Notes: generated by a model from the letters alone, not told the origin. A DNA stretch of 64,000 nt from Pseudomonadota bacterium (GCA_023423535.1 JAFAFL010000034.1:9026-73025), one strand, 5' to 3'. Positions 43,786 to 53,030 are shown, counted from the first letter of the stretch. Made by a program: numbers and translations.

Positions 43786-45288
43786 TCAGGGGTGCTCGTG
43801 CGTGCGGGCCGGCGATTCGGCCGTGACGCCGAGCTGCGCGGGCGCGCCGGAGAGGATGCCCGCCACGTTCCGGAAGGGCCGGCCGATGCGCAGTCCCTCC
43901 GAGTCGATGATGAGCTCGCGGAGGGACCTCTCGTGCACCGAGCCGCGCAGCTTGAGCACCGTCAGCCCGCGCCGCACCTCGCCGGAGAGCTCCACGTAGC
44001 GCAGGAGGATGATCCCGTCCGCGATGGAGGAGACGTGCGCCTCGGTGGCCGCGCTGCCGCCGGTGAGCTGCGGCGTGGTGGAGGTCAACAGGCAGCAGAG
44101 CCCCTGCGCCTTCACGAACGCGCTGAGGCCCACCACGAACTCGCGGAAGTTCTTCGGGACCGCGATCCGATCGAGCGCGCTCATCGAGTCGATGAGCACC
44201 CGGTGCGGCCGCAGCTCGCGCACGCGCTGCTTGATCCGGATGAGGTGATCCTCGAGCGGCATCACCTCGGGGTACTCGCAGACGACGGTGACGCGCCCGC
44301 TGCGCTCCGCCGCCTCCAGATCGATCCCGCACGAGGCCGCGTTGCGCACCAGCTGCTCGCGGCTCTCCTCGAACGCGTAGATCAGCGCGCGTTCGCCGGT
44401 GCGGACCGCGGTCTCCGCGAACAGGCTGCCGAGCAGCGTCTTGCCGGTGCCGGTGGCGCCCGAGAGCAGCACGATCCCGTCCGCGAACAGCCCCCCGCCG
44501 CACATCGCGTCGAGCTCCGCGTTGCCGGTGGAGATGCGCTCGCGGCCTGGCTTCGGCATCGGAGGACCGGCCGGCGTGAGCGGGATGACCTGGATGCCGC
44601 TGCCGCCGAGCACGCTGAAGGGGAACTGGCCCTTCTGGTGGTCGGTGCCGCGGAACTTGAGGATCTCCACCGTGCGCTGGCGCTTCTCCTCGGCGAGCAC
44701 GTTGCGCAGGAGGATGACGTTGTCCGCGACGAACTCCTCCACGCCGAAGCGGGAGATCTCCCCGTGGTCGCTCGTGCGCTCGGCGGTGAGGATCGCGGTC
44801 ACCTCGAGCTCGCGCAGCGTCGCCGCCAGCCGGTAGAGCGCGGGCCTTATCTGCGATGCGTCGGCGTACTGCGCGAACACCGCGCCCACCGAGTCGAGCG
44901 ACACGCGCTTCGCCCGCACCCGCTCCACCGCCGCCTTCACCCGGGCCGACAGCGCGCTGAAGTCGTAGAGGCCTGCCTCCAGTCGCTCGTCGTCCGGATG
45001 GGGCGAGGCGTCAACGAACGCCCAGAGGCCCTCCGCCTCCCAGCGCGCGATGTCCCAGCCGAAGCCCTGCATGTTGCGGCGCAGATCGTCCGGGGTCTCC
45101 TCGAAGGTGACGAACACCCCCGGCTCCCCGCGCTCGATCCCGGCGGCCAGAAACTGCGAGGCAAACACCGTCTTCGCGCTGCCCGCGGTGCCCGCCACCA
45201 GCGTGGTGCGGCCGCGCGGGAGCCCGCCGCGGGAGATGTAGTCGAACCCTTCGATGCCCGTTGGAAGCTTCTCGATAGGCGCCGTCAT
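43786..45288 (-). CDS. kaiC: KaiC family ATPase (circadian clock-type, double RecA domain)
   Basis: The 500-residue protein has two RecA-like domains, as in KaiC. CI has the P-loop GTAGSAKT (33-40) and catalytic Glu63-Glu64; CII has GATGTGKT (277-284) and Glu307-Glu308. The cyanobacterial KaiC phosphorylation pair Ser431/Thr432 aligns with Ser420-Ser421 in EAHVSSIADGIILLRYVE, so autophosphorylation is possible. I chose the ATG at 45288 with AGGAG upstream (long spacing); a longer frame exists. kaiB lies 14 bases upstream. There is no kaiA, so a KaiBC timing or stress switch rather than a full clock is expected. Confidence 0.9.
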   Translation of the reverse strand: MTAPIEKLPTGIEGFDYISRGGLPRGRTTLVAGTAGSAKTVFASQFLAAGIERGEPGVFVTFEETPDDLRRNMQGFGWDIARWEAEGLWAFVDASPHPDDERLEAGLYDFSALSARVKAAVERVRAKRVSLDSVGAVFAQYADASQIRPALYRLAATLRELEVTAILTAERTSDHGEISRFGVEEFVADNVILLRNVLAEEKRQRTVEILKFRGTDHQKGQFPFSVLGGSGIQVIPLTPAGPPMPKPGRERISTGNAELDAMCGGGLFADGIVLLSGATGTGKTLLGSLFAETAVRTGERALIYAFEESREQLVRNAASCGIDLEAAERSGRVTVVCEYPEVMPLEDHLIRIKQRVRELRPHRVLIDSMSALDRIAVPKNFREFVVGLSAFVKAQGLCCLLTSTTPQLTGGSAATEAHVSSIADGIILLRYVELSGEVRRGLTVLKLRGSVHERSLRELIIDSEGLRIGRPFRNVAGILSGAPAQLGVTAESPARTHEHP

Positions 45289-45302
45289 GCGTGTCGAAAC
45301 TC

Positions 45303-45611
45303 CTAATACCCCCGTCTCCACGTCCAAACGCTCGGACGCAGGCCCATGCCCACGAGCACCCGCTCGGTCACCGAGAGGTCGCCCACGATTCTCCGGCCCG
45401 CGTGCGGCGAGACCACCAGCAGCGTGGGCGTGGCGAGGACCCGCTCGCGCTCCGCCCGCTCCGGGTCGGCGAGGATGTCCACCAGCTCGATCTCGTAGCG
45501 CCCCGCGAGGTGCCGTTCACAGATCTCATGGAGGTTCTCCTGCGCCGCGCGCGACCTCGGACCGTCGCCGGCCACGAACAACCGGAGCACGTAGCGAGGC
45601 GCTTCGGTCAC
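45303..45611 (-). CDS. kaiB: KaiB
   Basis: The 102-residue protein has the KaiB signatures: LRLFVAGDGPRS near the start, YEIELVDILADPERAE, LATPTLLVVSP and RRIVGDLSVTERVL. KaiB switches fold and binds phosphorylated KaiC. It starts at GTG 45611, overlapping the ROK gene stop (GTGA), and precedes kaiC, giving a ROK-kaiB-kaiC operon. Confidence 0.9.
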   Translation of the reverse strand: MTEAPRYVLRLFVAGDGPRSRAAQENLHEICERHLAGRYEIELVDILADPERAERERVLATPTLLVVSPHAGRRIVGDLSVTERVLVGMGLRPSVWTWRRGY

Positions 45612-46555
45612 CCCGAACCCTCGCCCGCGCCGAGCAGCGCCGCGCCGATGAGCCCCGAGTCGTCTCCCAGCGCCGCGTCGGTCACCTGCAGCACCCGCTG
45701 GCTCACCCGCCCCGCCCACCGCGCCACGCCGGCCCGCACCCGCTCGCGCATCTGCGGACAGCGCGAGAGCACCCCGCCGCCGATGACCAGCGCGCCCGGA
45801 TTGAGCACCGTGATCTGGTTGGCGATGGCCAGCGCCAGCGCCTCCACCGCGCGGTCGTAGATGACCTGCGCCTCCGCGTCGCCGGCCAGCGCCGCCTCCT
45901 CCAGCACCACCGGGGAGAATACCTTTCCCTCGCGCGCCGCGAGCTCGCGCAGCAGCGTGGGCCGCCCGGAGTCGATGGCCTCGCGCATCTGCGCGATGAG
46001 GTTGTGCCCGCCCATGTAGGACTCGAGGCAGCCCAGCTCGCCGCAGCCGCAGAGGCGCCCGCCGGCCGGCACCACCTTCACGTGGCCGAACTCGCCCGCC
46101 GCGCCGCCCGCGCCCTTCAGCAGGCGGCCGCCGGTGATGATCGCGCTGCCCACCCCGCTGCCCACGAACACCACGAGGATGTCCGTCTGACCGCGACCGG
46201 CGCCCGCCCGGAACTCGCCCCACGCGGCGGCGGAGAGGTCGTTCACCACGCGCACCGGCCGGCCGAGCCGCGCGGAGAAGAGCCTTCCGAACGGCACGTC
46301 CCGCCAGCCGAGGTTCGGCGCCACCGCCACCGTGCCGGTGTCCCGGTCGAGCATCCCCGCCACGCCCACGCCGCAGGTCTGCACCTGCGGATGGCGCGCG
46401 AGCACCTCGTCCGCCGCGAGCCCGAGCGTCTCCACCACCCCGGCCACCGAGCGATCCTCCAGCGCCCGCTTCGCCGAGGCGAGGACGCGGCCCTCCCCGT
46501 CCACCACCGCGGCGCGCGCGTAGGTCCCGCCCAGATCGATGCCGAGGAACGCCAT
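45608..46555 (-). CDS. ROK family sugar kinase (glucokinase-like)
   Basis: A 315-residue ROK kinase: phosphate loop IDLGGTYARAAVVD at the N-terminus, the catalytic Asp in VVNDLSAAAWGE, a second nucleotide motif FVGSGVGSAIITGG and the zinc motif CGCGELGCLESY. It would phosphorylate glucose or a related sugar. The ATG at 46555 is a good N-terminal match. It is the first gene of the kaiBC operon, which could connect sugar state to the KaiBC module. Confidence 0.88.
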   Translation of the reverse strand: MAFLGIDLGGTYARAAVVDGEGRVLASAKRALEDRSVAGVVETLGLAADEVLARHPQVQTCGVGVAGMLDRDTGTVAVAPNLGWRDVPFGRLFSARLGRPVRVVNDLSAAAWGEFRAGAGRGQTDILVVFVGSGVGSAIITGGRLLKGAGGAAGEFGHVKVVPAGGRLCGCGELGCLESYMGGHNLIAQMREAIDSGRPTLLRELAAREGKVFSPVVLEEAALAGDAEAQVIYDRAVEALALAIANQITVLNPGALVIGGGVLSRCPQMRERVRAGVARWAGRVSQRVLQVTDAALGDDSGLIGAALLGAGEGSG

Positions 46556-46649
46556 TGCCGGAGGTGGATAACAACCCGGGCGGGGGATGGCGAGCGCGAC
46601 GCGGCGGGCGCGCCGGGGCCGCAACGCCGTGCACGAGGGGCTTGAAAAC

Positions 46650-46665
46650 ACGAACGGTCGTTCGT
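46650..46665. promoter_or_regulatory. TetR operator (palindrome)
   Basis: ACGAACGGTCGTTCGT has 7-base perfect arms around a 2-base centre and lies 14 bases before the TetR start codon, the usual place of an autoregulatory operator. A near copy (14 of 16 bases, on the other strand) lies at 47330-47345. Confidence 0.75.
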
Positions 46666-46679
46666 ATCCTCGGCGGCGC

Positions 46680-47273
46680 ATGGGCAAGGGCGAGCTCACC
46701 CGCGAGCGGATCGTGAACGCAGCCGCGGCGCTGGCGAGCCGGGTGGGCTTCGACGGCCTGACCATCGGCGGGCTCGCGGACGAGCTGAAGATGTCGAAGA
46801 GCGGCCTCTTCGCGCACTTCGGGTCCAAGGAGGAGCTGCAGCTGCAGGTCCTCGAGTCGGAGGTCGCCCGCTTCGAGCAGACGGTCTTCCACCCCGCCAT
46901 CGCCCACCCGCGCGGCGAGCCCCGCCTTCGCGCGCTCTTCGGTCACTGGCTGCAGTGGAACTGCGAGTCGCCCTGGCCGGGAGGCTGCCTCATCGTCTCT
47001 GCCTCGGTGGAGTTCGACGACCGGCCGGGCCCCTTGAAGGAGGCGATCATCGACGCGCAGAAGCGGCTGCTCGATGCGGTCGCTCGCGCGGCGAAGCTCG
47101 CGGTGGACGCAGGCCACCTCGCGAAGGGCCTCGAGCCGGACCAGTTCGCCTTCGAGGTCTACGGCATGGTGCTCTCCCACCACTTCATCTCCCGCGTGAA
47201 GGGCGACCCGAAGGCCGACGAGCGCGCCCGCGCCGCGTTCGACGCGCTCCTCCTCCGTCACCGGCCCCGCTGA
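46680..47273 (+). CDS. TetR family transcriptional regulator
   Basis: A 197-residue TetR regulator: ERIVNAAAALASRVGFDGLT, then IGGLADELKMSKSGLFAHFGSKEELQL in the DNA-binding domain (residues 8-60). The C-terminal domain contains WPGGCLIVSASVEF, characteristic of a TetR subgroup (TetR_C_33-like). The ATG at 46680 follows its operator; an upstream in-frame start would span the operator and is rejected. It is followed after 45 bases by a hydrolase gene on the same strand that carries a second operator copy. Confidence 0.9.
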   Translation: MGKGELTRERIVNAAAALASRVGFDGLTIGGLADELKMSKSGLFAHFGSKEELQLQVLESEVARFEQTVFHPAIAHPRGEPRLRALFGHWLQWNCESPWPGGCLIVSASVEFDDRPGPLKEAIIDAQKRLLDAVARAAKLAVDAGHLAKGLEPDQFAFEVYGMVLSHHFISRVKGDPKADERARAAFDALLLRHRPR

Positions 47274-47318
47274 CCCCTTCTCACCGCCGTCCGCTTCGTC
47301 CCCCTGGAGGTCCCCGTC

Positions 47319-48251
47319 ATGTCCGCAAAAAGCACGACCGTTCGTTTCCTTGTGAAGCTGGGCCACACCCTCGCCCCCGCCGCCACCACGCGGAAGGTGG
47401 CGTCGCTGTTCCTCTCGCCGCGTCGCTCGAAGCGCGCGCGGGCGCCGGAGGGGGGAAGCGGACAGCAGGCGGTGCGCTCCACCGTGCGGAGCGGCCCCTC
47501 CGAGGTCGCGGTGTACACGTGGGGGCAGGGCCCCGGCATCCTGCTGGTGCACGGGTGGGAGGGCCGCAGCACGCAGTTCGAGCGCTTCGTCGAGCCGCTC
47601 GTGCGCGCCGGCTTCAAGGTGGTGGCGATGGACCTGCCCGCGCACGGCCTCTCCAGCGGCGAGACCACGAACCTCGTCCGCGCCGCCCGCGCCATCGGAG
47701 ACGTGACGCAGCTGGCGGGGCCCTTCCGCGGCGCGGTGGCGCACTCGTTCGGTGGGATCGCGCTCCTGCTCGCGCACCTCGAGTCGCCCGTCGCCGAGCG
47801 CCTCGTGGGGATCGCGCCCTCGGTGGAGCCGAAGCTCTTCGTGGACCGGATGCTCGACTTCCTCCACGTCCCCGGCGCGCGCCGCGACGGGGTGTACCGG
47901 GAGATCGAGTCCCTCGTCGGGCGGCGCATGGACGAGATCGACCTGCGCGCCGTGCGGGGCGCCCTCACCACCCCGCTGCTCGCGCTCCACGACCCCCACG
48001 ACGACGAGGTCCCCTTCGCGCACGGCGAGGCCTGGGCGCAGGTCAGCCGGCAGGGCGCGGTCGAGTCCGTGAGGGACCTCGGCCACCGCCGCATCCTCAA
48101 GGACGACGCGGTCATCTCCCGCGCCTGCGAGTTCGCCACCGGCGTCCCCCGCGTGCTCGAGCTCTCCCGCGCCGGCGCCGCGGCAGCAGTCTCGCGGGAG
48201 GAGGCGCCGTCAGGGGCCCTTCGCTGGGAGAACCGCTCCGGCACCGCGTAG
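47319..48251 (+). CDS. Alpha/beta hydrolase
   Basis: The 310-residue protein has ILLVHGWEGRS (oxyanion region), nucleophile Ser143 in AHSFGG, an acid in LHDPHDDEVPF and His in DLGHRRIL. It is probably an esterase or lipase acting in the cytoplasm, controlled by the upstream TetR regulator because the first codons overlap a near copy of the TetR operator. GGAGG precedes the ATG. Confidence 0.87.
   Translation: MSAKSTTVRFLVKLGHTLAPAATTRKVASLFLSPRRSKRARAPEGGSGQQAVRSTVRSGPSEVAVYTWGQGPGILLVHGWEGRSTQFERFVEPLVRAGFKVVAMDLPAHGLSSGETTNLVRAARAIGDVTQLAGPFRGAVAHSFGGIALLLAHLESPVAERLVGIAPSVEPKLFVDRMLDFLHVPGARRDGVYREIESLVGRRMDEIDLRAVRGALTTPLLALHDPHDDEVPFAHGEAWAQVSRQGAVESVRDLGHRRILKDDAVISRACEFATGVPRVLELSRAGAAAAVSREEAPSGALRWENRSGTA
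47330..47345. promoter_or_regulatory. Second TetR operator-like site inside the hydrolase start
   Basis: AAGCACGACCGTTCGT matches the reverse complement of the operator at 46650-46665 at 14 of 16 bases. It covers codons 4-9 of the hydrolase gene and could block transcription there. Confidence 0.55.
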
Positions 48252-48293
48252 CGCCCGCTCCGTCCCTCGCGGGTTCCGCGCTAAGTGACGGGG

Positions 48294-48896
48294 ATGCAGA
48301 CAGCGCACCTCCTCACGCAGCTCGTCCTCTTCGCGCTGACCGCCGGCGCGGTCGTCTGGGCGGTGCGCGTGAACCGCTCGGACGCCGACCGGTTCCCCCT
48401 GGTGGCACCGCTCGACCCGAGGCTGCTCGCGCTCATCGTCCCCTGGCTCCTCCTCGTCGCCGGCGGCGGCTGGGTGCTCTTTTCGCAGGAGCTCATTCCG
48501 AAGGGGTCGCCGCTGCTCTTCACCACCGCGGTGGGCATGCTCGCGGTGGGGTCCATCGCCGCGTTGATGGCGGCGCTGGTGCTCATGCAGCGCAAGCTCG
48601 CCGCGGGCTTCGTCATCCGGGTGGACGACGACACCCTGCGGCTGAAGCTCGACGACATCGACGACGAGTTTCCGCTGAAGCCCGGTTCGGTGGTGGCCCG
48701 CCTCACACCGCGCAACCAGTGGCTGCGCTTCGACATCACCCACGGCGGCCGCACCCTTCAACTGCTGGTGATGGTGCCGCCCACCCAGGTGACCCTCGCG
48801 CGCCCCGGCGAGGTGGTGGAGTTCATCGGCGCGCCGCTCGGTGGCTCCGGCCGCCGCTTCTGCGCCTGGATGCGCCCGTGGATCCGGCCGGTGTAG
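48294..48896 (+). CDS. Hypothetical membrane protein
   Basis: About 200 residues. Three hydrophobic segments (about 8-25, 45-62 and 75-97) are followed by a soluble beta-rich domain of about 100 residues with RVDDDTLRLKLDDIDDEF. No family is recognised. A GTG nine bases upstream (48285) is an alternative start. It converges with the gene ending at 48909. Confidence 0.6.
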   Translation: MQTAHLLTQLVLFALTAGAVVWAVRVNRSDADRFPLVAPLDPRLLALIVPWLLLVAGGGWVLFSQELIPKGSPLLFTTAVGMLAVGSIAALMAALVLMQRKLAAGFVIRVDDDTLRLKLDDIDDEFPLKPGSVVARLTPRNQWLRFDITHGGRTLQLLVMVPPTQVTLARPGEVVEFIGAPLGGSGRRFCAWMRPWIRPV

Positions 48897-48908
48897 GCGC
48901 TCGGTCCG

Positions 48909-49448
48909 TCAACGTTCACCCGGCCCGCCGGTCACCGCGCCCGCTCCGGTGCCCTCTGCCGCGGCGGCGTCCGACGGCTTCCCCTCAGCCACGGTCGTCA
49001 GCTCCACGGGCGCGGCGGTCTCCTTCGGCACGCGCACCCGCTTCCGCTGCTCCGCCGCGCGGAACTGTGCCAGCCCCACCGCGAAGAGCGGCGTCCCGGC
49101 GGCCATGAGCACGCCACCGAGCACCACGAGGCTCGGCGGGCCCTCGAAGAAGCCCCACCACACGAAGAGGCCGGCGCCGGCGACGAGCAGCAGCAGTCCG
49201 AACGAGACGGCGGTGTTCGGCTGGATGCGGGGGCGCAGCCAGTCGGTGAGGACGACGCGCTCGTCCTCCTCTTCCTCGCGGTAGCGGGAGGCCTCCGGCG
49301 GGAGCACCGCCATGGCCACCACCTTCGCCTCCTCCGGATCCGCGCCCTCGGAGACGAGCCGCTGCTGCACCGCGCGCAGGTCCAGTCCCTCCGCCGCGAG
49401 CCCCCGCGCCTTCGCGTACAGCCCCCGCCCCTGCTCGTCGTTGGCCAT
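48909..49448 (-). CDS. Hypothetical two-helix membrane protein
   Basis: The 179-residue product has a soluble N-terminus that looks like a short helical domain (LDLRAVQQRLVSEGADPEEAK, about 22-45). Two hydrophobic helices follow (about 80-100 and 105-125), then an Ala/Gly/Glu tail. It starts at the base next to the stop of the upstream phosphomutase gene, so it is co-transcribed with it. Function unknown. Confidence 0.6.
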   Translation of the reverse strand: MANDEQGRGLYAKARGLAAEGLDLRAVQQRLVSEGADPEEAKVVAMAVLPPEASRYREEEEDERVVLTDWLRPRIQPNTAVSFGLLLLVAGAGLFVWWGFFEGPPSLVVLGGVLMAAGTPLFAVGLAQFRAAEQRKRVRVPKETAAPVELTTVAEGKPSDAAAAEGTGAGAVTGGPGER

Positions 49449-50825
49449 CTACCCGCCCGCCTCCGCGCGCGCGCGTTCGACGGTGCCCTCGATGAGCCGC
49501 TGGATCTCGCCCAGCCGCTCCTTCGTCTGCGCCTCGTAGCGGAGCACGAGGATGGGCTGCGTATTCGACGCGCGCACCAGCCCCCAGCCATCCGCGAAGG
49601 TCACCCGCACCCCGTCCACGTCGACGATCTCGTGCCCCGCCCCGCGCAGCAGCTCGGTGGCGCGCCGCACGACCTCGAACTTCTTCTCCTCCGGGATGTC
49701 GTACCGGAGCTCCGGCGTGCTGTGCGTCTGCGGCAGGTCCGAGAGCAGCTCGGAGAGCTTCCGCGTCTCGTGGGTGAGGATCTCCAGCAGGCGCGCGGTC
49801 GTGTACACCGCGTCGTCGAAGCCGAAGTAGCGGTGCTTGAAGAAGATGTGCCCGCTCATCTCCCCGGCGAGCTCGGCGTACTCCTCCTTCATCTTCGCCT
49901 TGATGAGCGAGTGCCCCGCCTTCCACATCACCGGCTTGCCGCCGTGCTTCAGGATGTCCTCGTACATCGTGTACGAGCACTTCACCTCGCCGACGATCGC
50001 CGCGCCCGGGCTCTCCTTCAGCACCGCGCGCGCGAGCAGCACGGTGATCTGATCGCCCCAGAGGATCTCCCCCTTGTCGTTCACCACGCCGATGCGGTCC
50101 GCGTCCCCGTCGTAGGCGATGCCCACCTCCGCGCCCTCGCGCTTCACCGCCGCCACGAGGTCCCGCATGTTCGCCTCCACCGTGGGATCCGGGTGGTGGT
50201 TGGGGAAGCGCGCGTCCATCTCGCAGAAGAGCGGCACGACCTCGTAGCCCATGCTCCGGAGCAGCGGCACCGCGATGTGCCCGCCGGTCCCGTTCCCCGC
50301 GTCCACCACCACCTTCATCCCCGGGCGCCCGACCTTCACCGTCTGCCGGACGAAGTGCTCATAGGGGGTGACGATGTCGAACGAGCGCACGGTGCCCGGC
50401 CGTCCCGCGTGCGGCTCGGCGAAGTCGCGGCGCTCGATGAGCCGGCGCAGCTCCTGGATCTCCGGACCGTGGAAGGTCGTCTTGCCCGCGCCGATCTTGA
50501 ACCCGTTGTACTCGGGCGGGTTGTGGCTGCCGGTGATCATCGCCAGCCCGTCCACCGGCAGCGTGTTCGCGGCGAAGTAGGTCAGCGGCGTCGGCACCAC
50601 GCCGATGTCCCACACGTGCACGCCCACTGCGTTGAGGCCCGCGCAGAGCCGGTCGCGGAAGCGCGTGGAGGACTCGCGGCAGTCGCGCCCCACCACCACG
50701 TCGCGCCCGCCCTTGCGGCGCACCACCGTGCCCAGCCCCTTGCCGATGAGCTCCACCACGTCGTCGGTCAGGTCGCGGTCAACCAGCCCGCGGATGTCGT
50801 ACTCGCGAAAGATGTGCGTGTTCAT
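49449..50825 (-). CDS. Phosphomannomutase/phosphoglucomutase
   Basis: The 458-residue enzyme has all signature loops of alpha-D-phosphohexomutases: the phosphoserine loop MITGSHNPPEYNG, the magnesium loop YDGDADRIG, the sugar-specificity loop GEMSGH typical of PMM/PGM and a C-terminal phosphate-binding loop RASNTQPIL. It interconverts hexose 1- and 6-phosphates. With the mannose-1-phosphate guanylyltransferase at 53031 it would supply GDP-mannose for polysaccharide or glycoprotein synthesis. Confidence 0.92.
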   Translation of the reverse strand: MNTHIFREYDIRGLVDRDLTDDVVELIGKGLGTVVRRKGGRDVVVGRDCRESSTRFRDRLCAGLNAVGVHVWDIGVVPTPLTYFAANTLPVDGLAMITGSHNPPEYNGFKIGAGKTTFHGPEIQELRRLIERRDFAEPHAGRPGTVRSFDIVTPYEHFVRQTVKVGRPGMKVVVDAGNGTGGHIAVPLLRSMGYEVVPLFCEMDARFPNHHPDPTVEANMRDLVAAVKREGAEVGIAYDGDADRIGVVNDKGEILWGDQITVLLARAVLKESPGAAIVGEVKCSYTMYEDILKHGGKPVMWKAGHSLIKAKMKEEYAELAGEMSGHIFFKHRYFGFDDAVYTTARLLEILTHETRKLSELLSDLPQTHSTPELRYDIPEEKKFEVVRRATELLRGAGHEIVDVDGVRVTFADGWGLVRASNTQPILVLRYEAQTKERLGEIQRLIEGTVERARAEAGG

Positions 50826-50867
50826 GGGGTCTCCAGGGGCGGCGTTAGCACGGTGCCCCCTCTGCCG

Positions 50868-52961
50868 TCAGCGGGCCATCCGCCCCACGGCCGCAAGCAG
50901 CTCCGCCGGCGGGACCGGCTTCTCCAGCACGGGGTTGGGCACGTCCGCCACGAACGCCCGGGCTTCGGCCGACCAGGCACCACCGGTGAGAAAGACCACC
51001 CGCCCCGCCTGCTCGGGCGCGTCCCTCCGCAGCCGCGCGTACACGTCCATCCCGGTGAGCCCCGGCATCTGCAGGTCGCAGAGCACCACGTCGTAGCGCT
51101 CGCCCCCGAGCAACCGGCTCAGGGCGTCCGCACCGCTGGTGATCGCCGACACCTCGTGGTCCGGCTCGAGCAGCAGCCGCATCGACGCGCCCAGGCGCAC
51201 CTCGTCGTCCACGATGAGCACCCGCGGCCGCTTCGCCGCCGCCATCGCCATTGCCTCGGCTCCGGGAGACACCGCTGGCGGTTCGCGAAGCTCGATTGCC
51301 TTCACCGGCGGCGGCACCACGCCAATCGACGGCTCGGAGATGGGCCGTGCGTCGGCGGGCGCGGGCGGCAGCGAGATGCGGAAGGTCGTCCCCTGCCCGA
51401 GGTTCGTCCGCACCGAGACCTCGCCGCCGTGCTCGCGGATGATCTCGCGCGACACATAGAGCCCCAGCCCGGTGCCCACGCCGGCGGGCCTCGTGGTGAA
51501 GAAGGGCTGGAAGAGGTGGCGAACCTCCGTCGCCGACATCCCGATGCCGTCGTCCTGCACCTCGAGAAAGCCGCGGCCCCCTTCGTCGGTGCCGGTGGAG
51601 ATGCGGATGGTGCCCTCGCGCGAGGCCGGAATCGCCTGGATGGCATTGAGCACGAGGTTCAGCAGCACCTGCCCCAGCCGCGCCTCGTTCCCCAGCACCC
51701 GCGGCGACGGCGCGAAGACCGTCTCTATCTCCACCCGCCCGCGCAGCTCGTGGCGCACCAGCGGCAGCGTCAGCGGGACGAGCGACTCGAGCCTCAGCGC
51801 CCGCCGCTCCTCCGCCGCCTCGCGCGCGAGCAGCTTCAGCGACCGGGCGATTTCGCCTATCCGCTCCGTCCCGTGCCGAGCGTCCGCCAGCGCCGCCTTC
51901 GCCCGCTCCACGTCCACCACGCCGGTGCCGAAAGGCCCCAGCCGCTCGAGCTCGCGCGCGGCGACCTCGAGGCTGAGGCTGACGAACGCCAACGGGTTCT
52001 TGATCTCGTGGCCCACACCCGCCGCCAACAGCCCCACCGAGGCCAGCCGCTCCGAGAGCACGCGCTGGTTGCTCGCCGCCTGCCGCTCCGCGAAGGACGC
52101 CGCCAGCAGCAGCGAGGTCGTCAGCAGCACCGCGAGAAAGAACTGCAGCACCACCACGCCCTCGACGACGATCTGCTCGGCGAAGGGGCCGTGCCCCATG
52201 GCGGTTCCGACGATCGCCAGCGCGGACACGGTGAGGGTGGCCAGCGCCGCGCCGCGAGGTCCCACACGGAGCGCCGCCCAGAGCACCGGCGGGAAGAGAA
52301 GGAAGGCCTGCGCGTAGAGGGTGCCGTCCTTCGTCAGCGGCACGCCGAACACCACGCCCGAGATGCCGATCAGCGCCGCGGCGAGGCCAATGCGCTGAAG
52401 CCAGGGCGGTGAGGTCGTCTCCGCCAGCGGCATCGGCCTCGCGCTGAAGGCGAAGAGCACCGGCGACAGGAGCAGCGCGCCCATGAAGTTGCCCAGCGCC
52501 CACACGCCGAACACGGTGGGCACGACGCTCGTCGCCACCATCCCCAGCGACCACATGGCGAAGGTGCCGGTCACCGCCGAAGCGAGCACCGCGGGCAGGG
52601 TGGCGCGGTAGAGCGAGACCACGTCGTTCACCCGCCCGAGCGCCGGCTCGAAGCCACTGCGCCGCAGCACGAGCGCGCCGATCACCGCCTCGGAGGTGTT
52701 TCCCAGCGCGGAGAGCGCGATGAAGCCCCACGGCGCGCCCGTGCTCGCCGATGCCAGCGCCGCACCGATGAGCACCCCGACGGAGAACCGGTTGCCGAAG
52801 GTGTAGAGCGCGAAGACGCCGATCGCGGTGGGGAACCAGACGGGGCTGACCTGTCCGGAGACGATGGCGATGCGGAGACTCAGCCACGCGGCAAGGAAAT
52901 AGACGGCCGCGACCGCAGCCTGCGTCAGCACCTCTCTGTGGAGCGTCCCCCGCTTGACCAC
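50868..52961 (-). CDS. MASE1 hybrid histidine kinase
   Basis: The 697-residue sensor has a MASE1-type membrane domain of about eight helices (residues 10-290), a HisKA domain with His318 in GVGHEIKNPLAF, an HATPase domain (NLVLNAIQAIP, DDGIGMS, GTGLGLYVSREI) and a C-terminal receiver domain with phospho-acceptor Asp629 (VLCDLQMPG). It senses an unknown membrane-associated signal. It lies between two GDP-mannose supply genes on the same strand and may coordinate envelope polysaccharide. No output regulator adjoins it. Confidence 0.9.
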   Translation of the reverse strand: MVKRGTLHREVLTQAAVAAVYFLAAWLSLRIAIVSGQVSPVWFPTAIGVFALYTFGNRFSVGVLIGAALASASTGAPWGFIALSALGNTSEAVIGALVLRRSGFEPALGRVNDVVSLYRATLPAVLASAVTGTFAMWSLGMVATSVVPTVFGVWALGNFMGALLLSPVLFAFSARPMPLAETTSPPWLQRIGLAAALIGISGVVFGVPLTKDGTLYAQAFLLFPPVLWAALRVGPRGAALATLTVSALAIVGTAMGHGPFAEQIVVEGVVVLQFFLAVLLTTSLLLAASFAERQAASNQRVLSERLASVGLLAAGVGHEIKNPLAFVSLSLEVAARELERLGPFGTGVVDVERAKAALADARHGTERIGEIARSLKLLAREAAEERRALRLESLVPLTLPLVRHELRGRVEIETVFAPSPRVLGNEARLGQVLLNLVLNAIQAIPASREGTIRISTGTDEGGRGFLEVQDDGIGMSATEVRHLFQPFFTTRPAGVGTGLGLYVSREIIREHGGEVSVRTNLGQGTTFRISLPPAPADARPISEPSIGVVPPPVKAIELREPPAVSPGAEAMAMAAAKRPRVLIVDDEVRLGASMRLLLEPDHEVSAITSGADALSRLLGGERYDVVLCDLQMPGLTGMDVYARLRRDAPEQAGRVVFLTGGAWSAEARAFVADVPNPVLEKPVPPAELLAAVGRMAR

Positions 52962-53030
52962 GGCGGGGTTCTAGCCGAACCGCCCAATCCGCGCGATGGG
53001 TCCCCGGGTACACTGGGGTGCGAGCCCGAC

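Noticed and set aside
45289..45327. Longer N-terminus for kaiC from a TTG-type start
   Set aside because: It would overlap kaiB, adds no conserved residues, and the ATG at 45288 begins right before the conserved LPTGIEGFD.
46587..46679. Upstream in-frame start for the TetR gene at 46680
   Set aside because: It would run through the palindromic operator and adds a non-conserved basic stretch; the ATG at 46680 fits the family.
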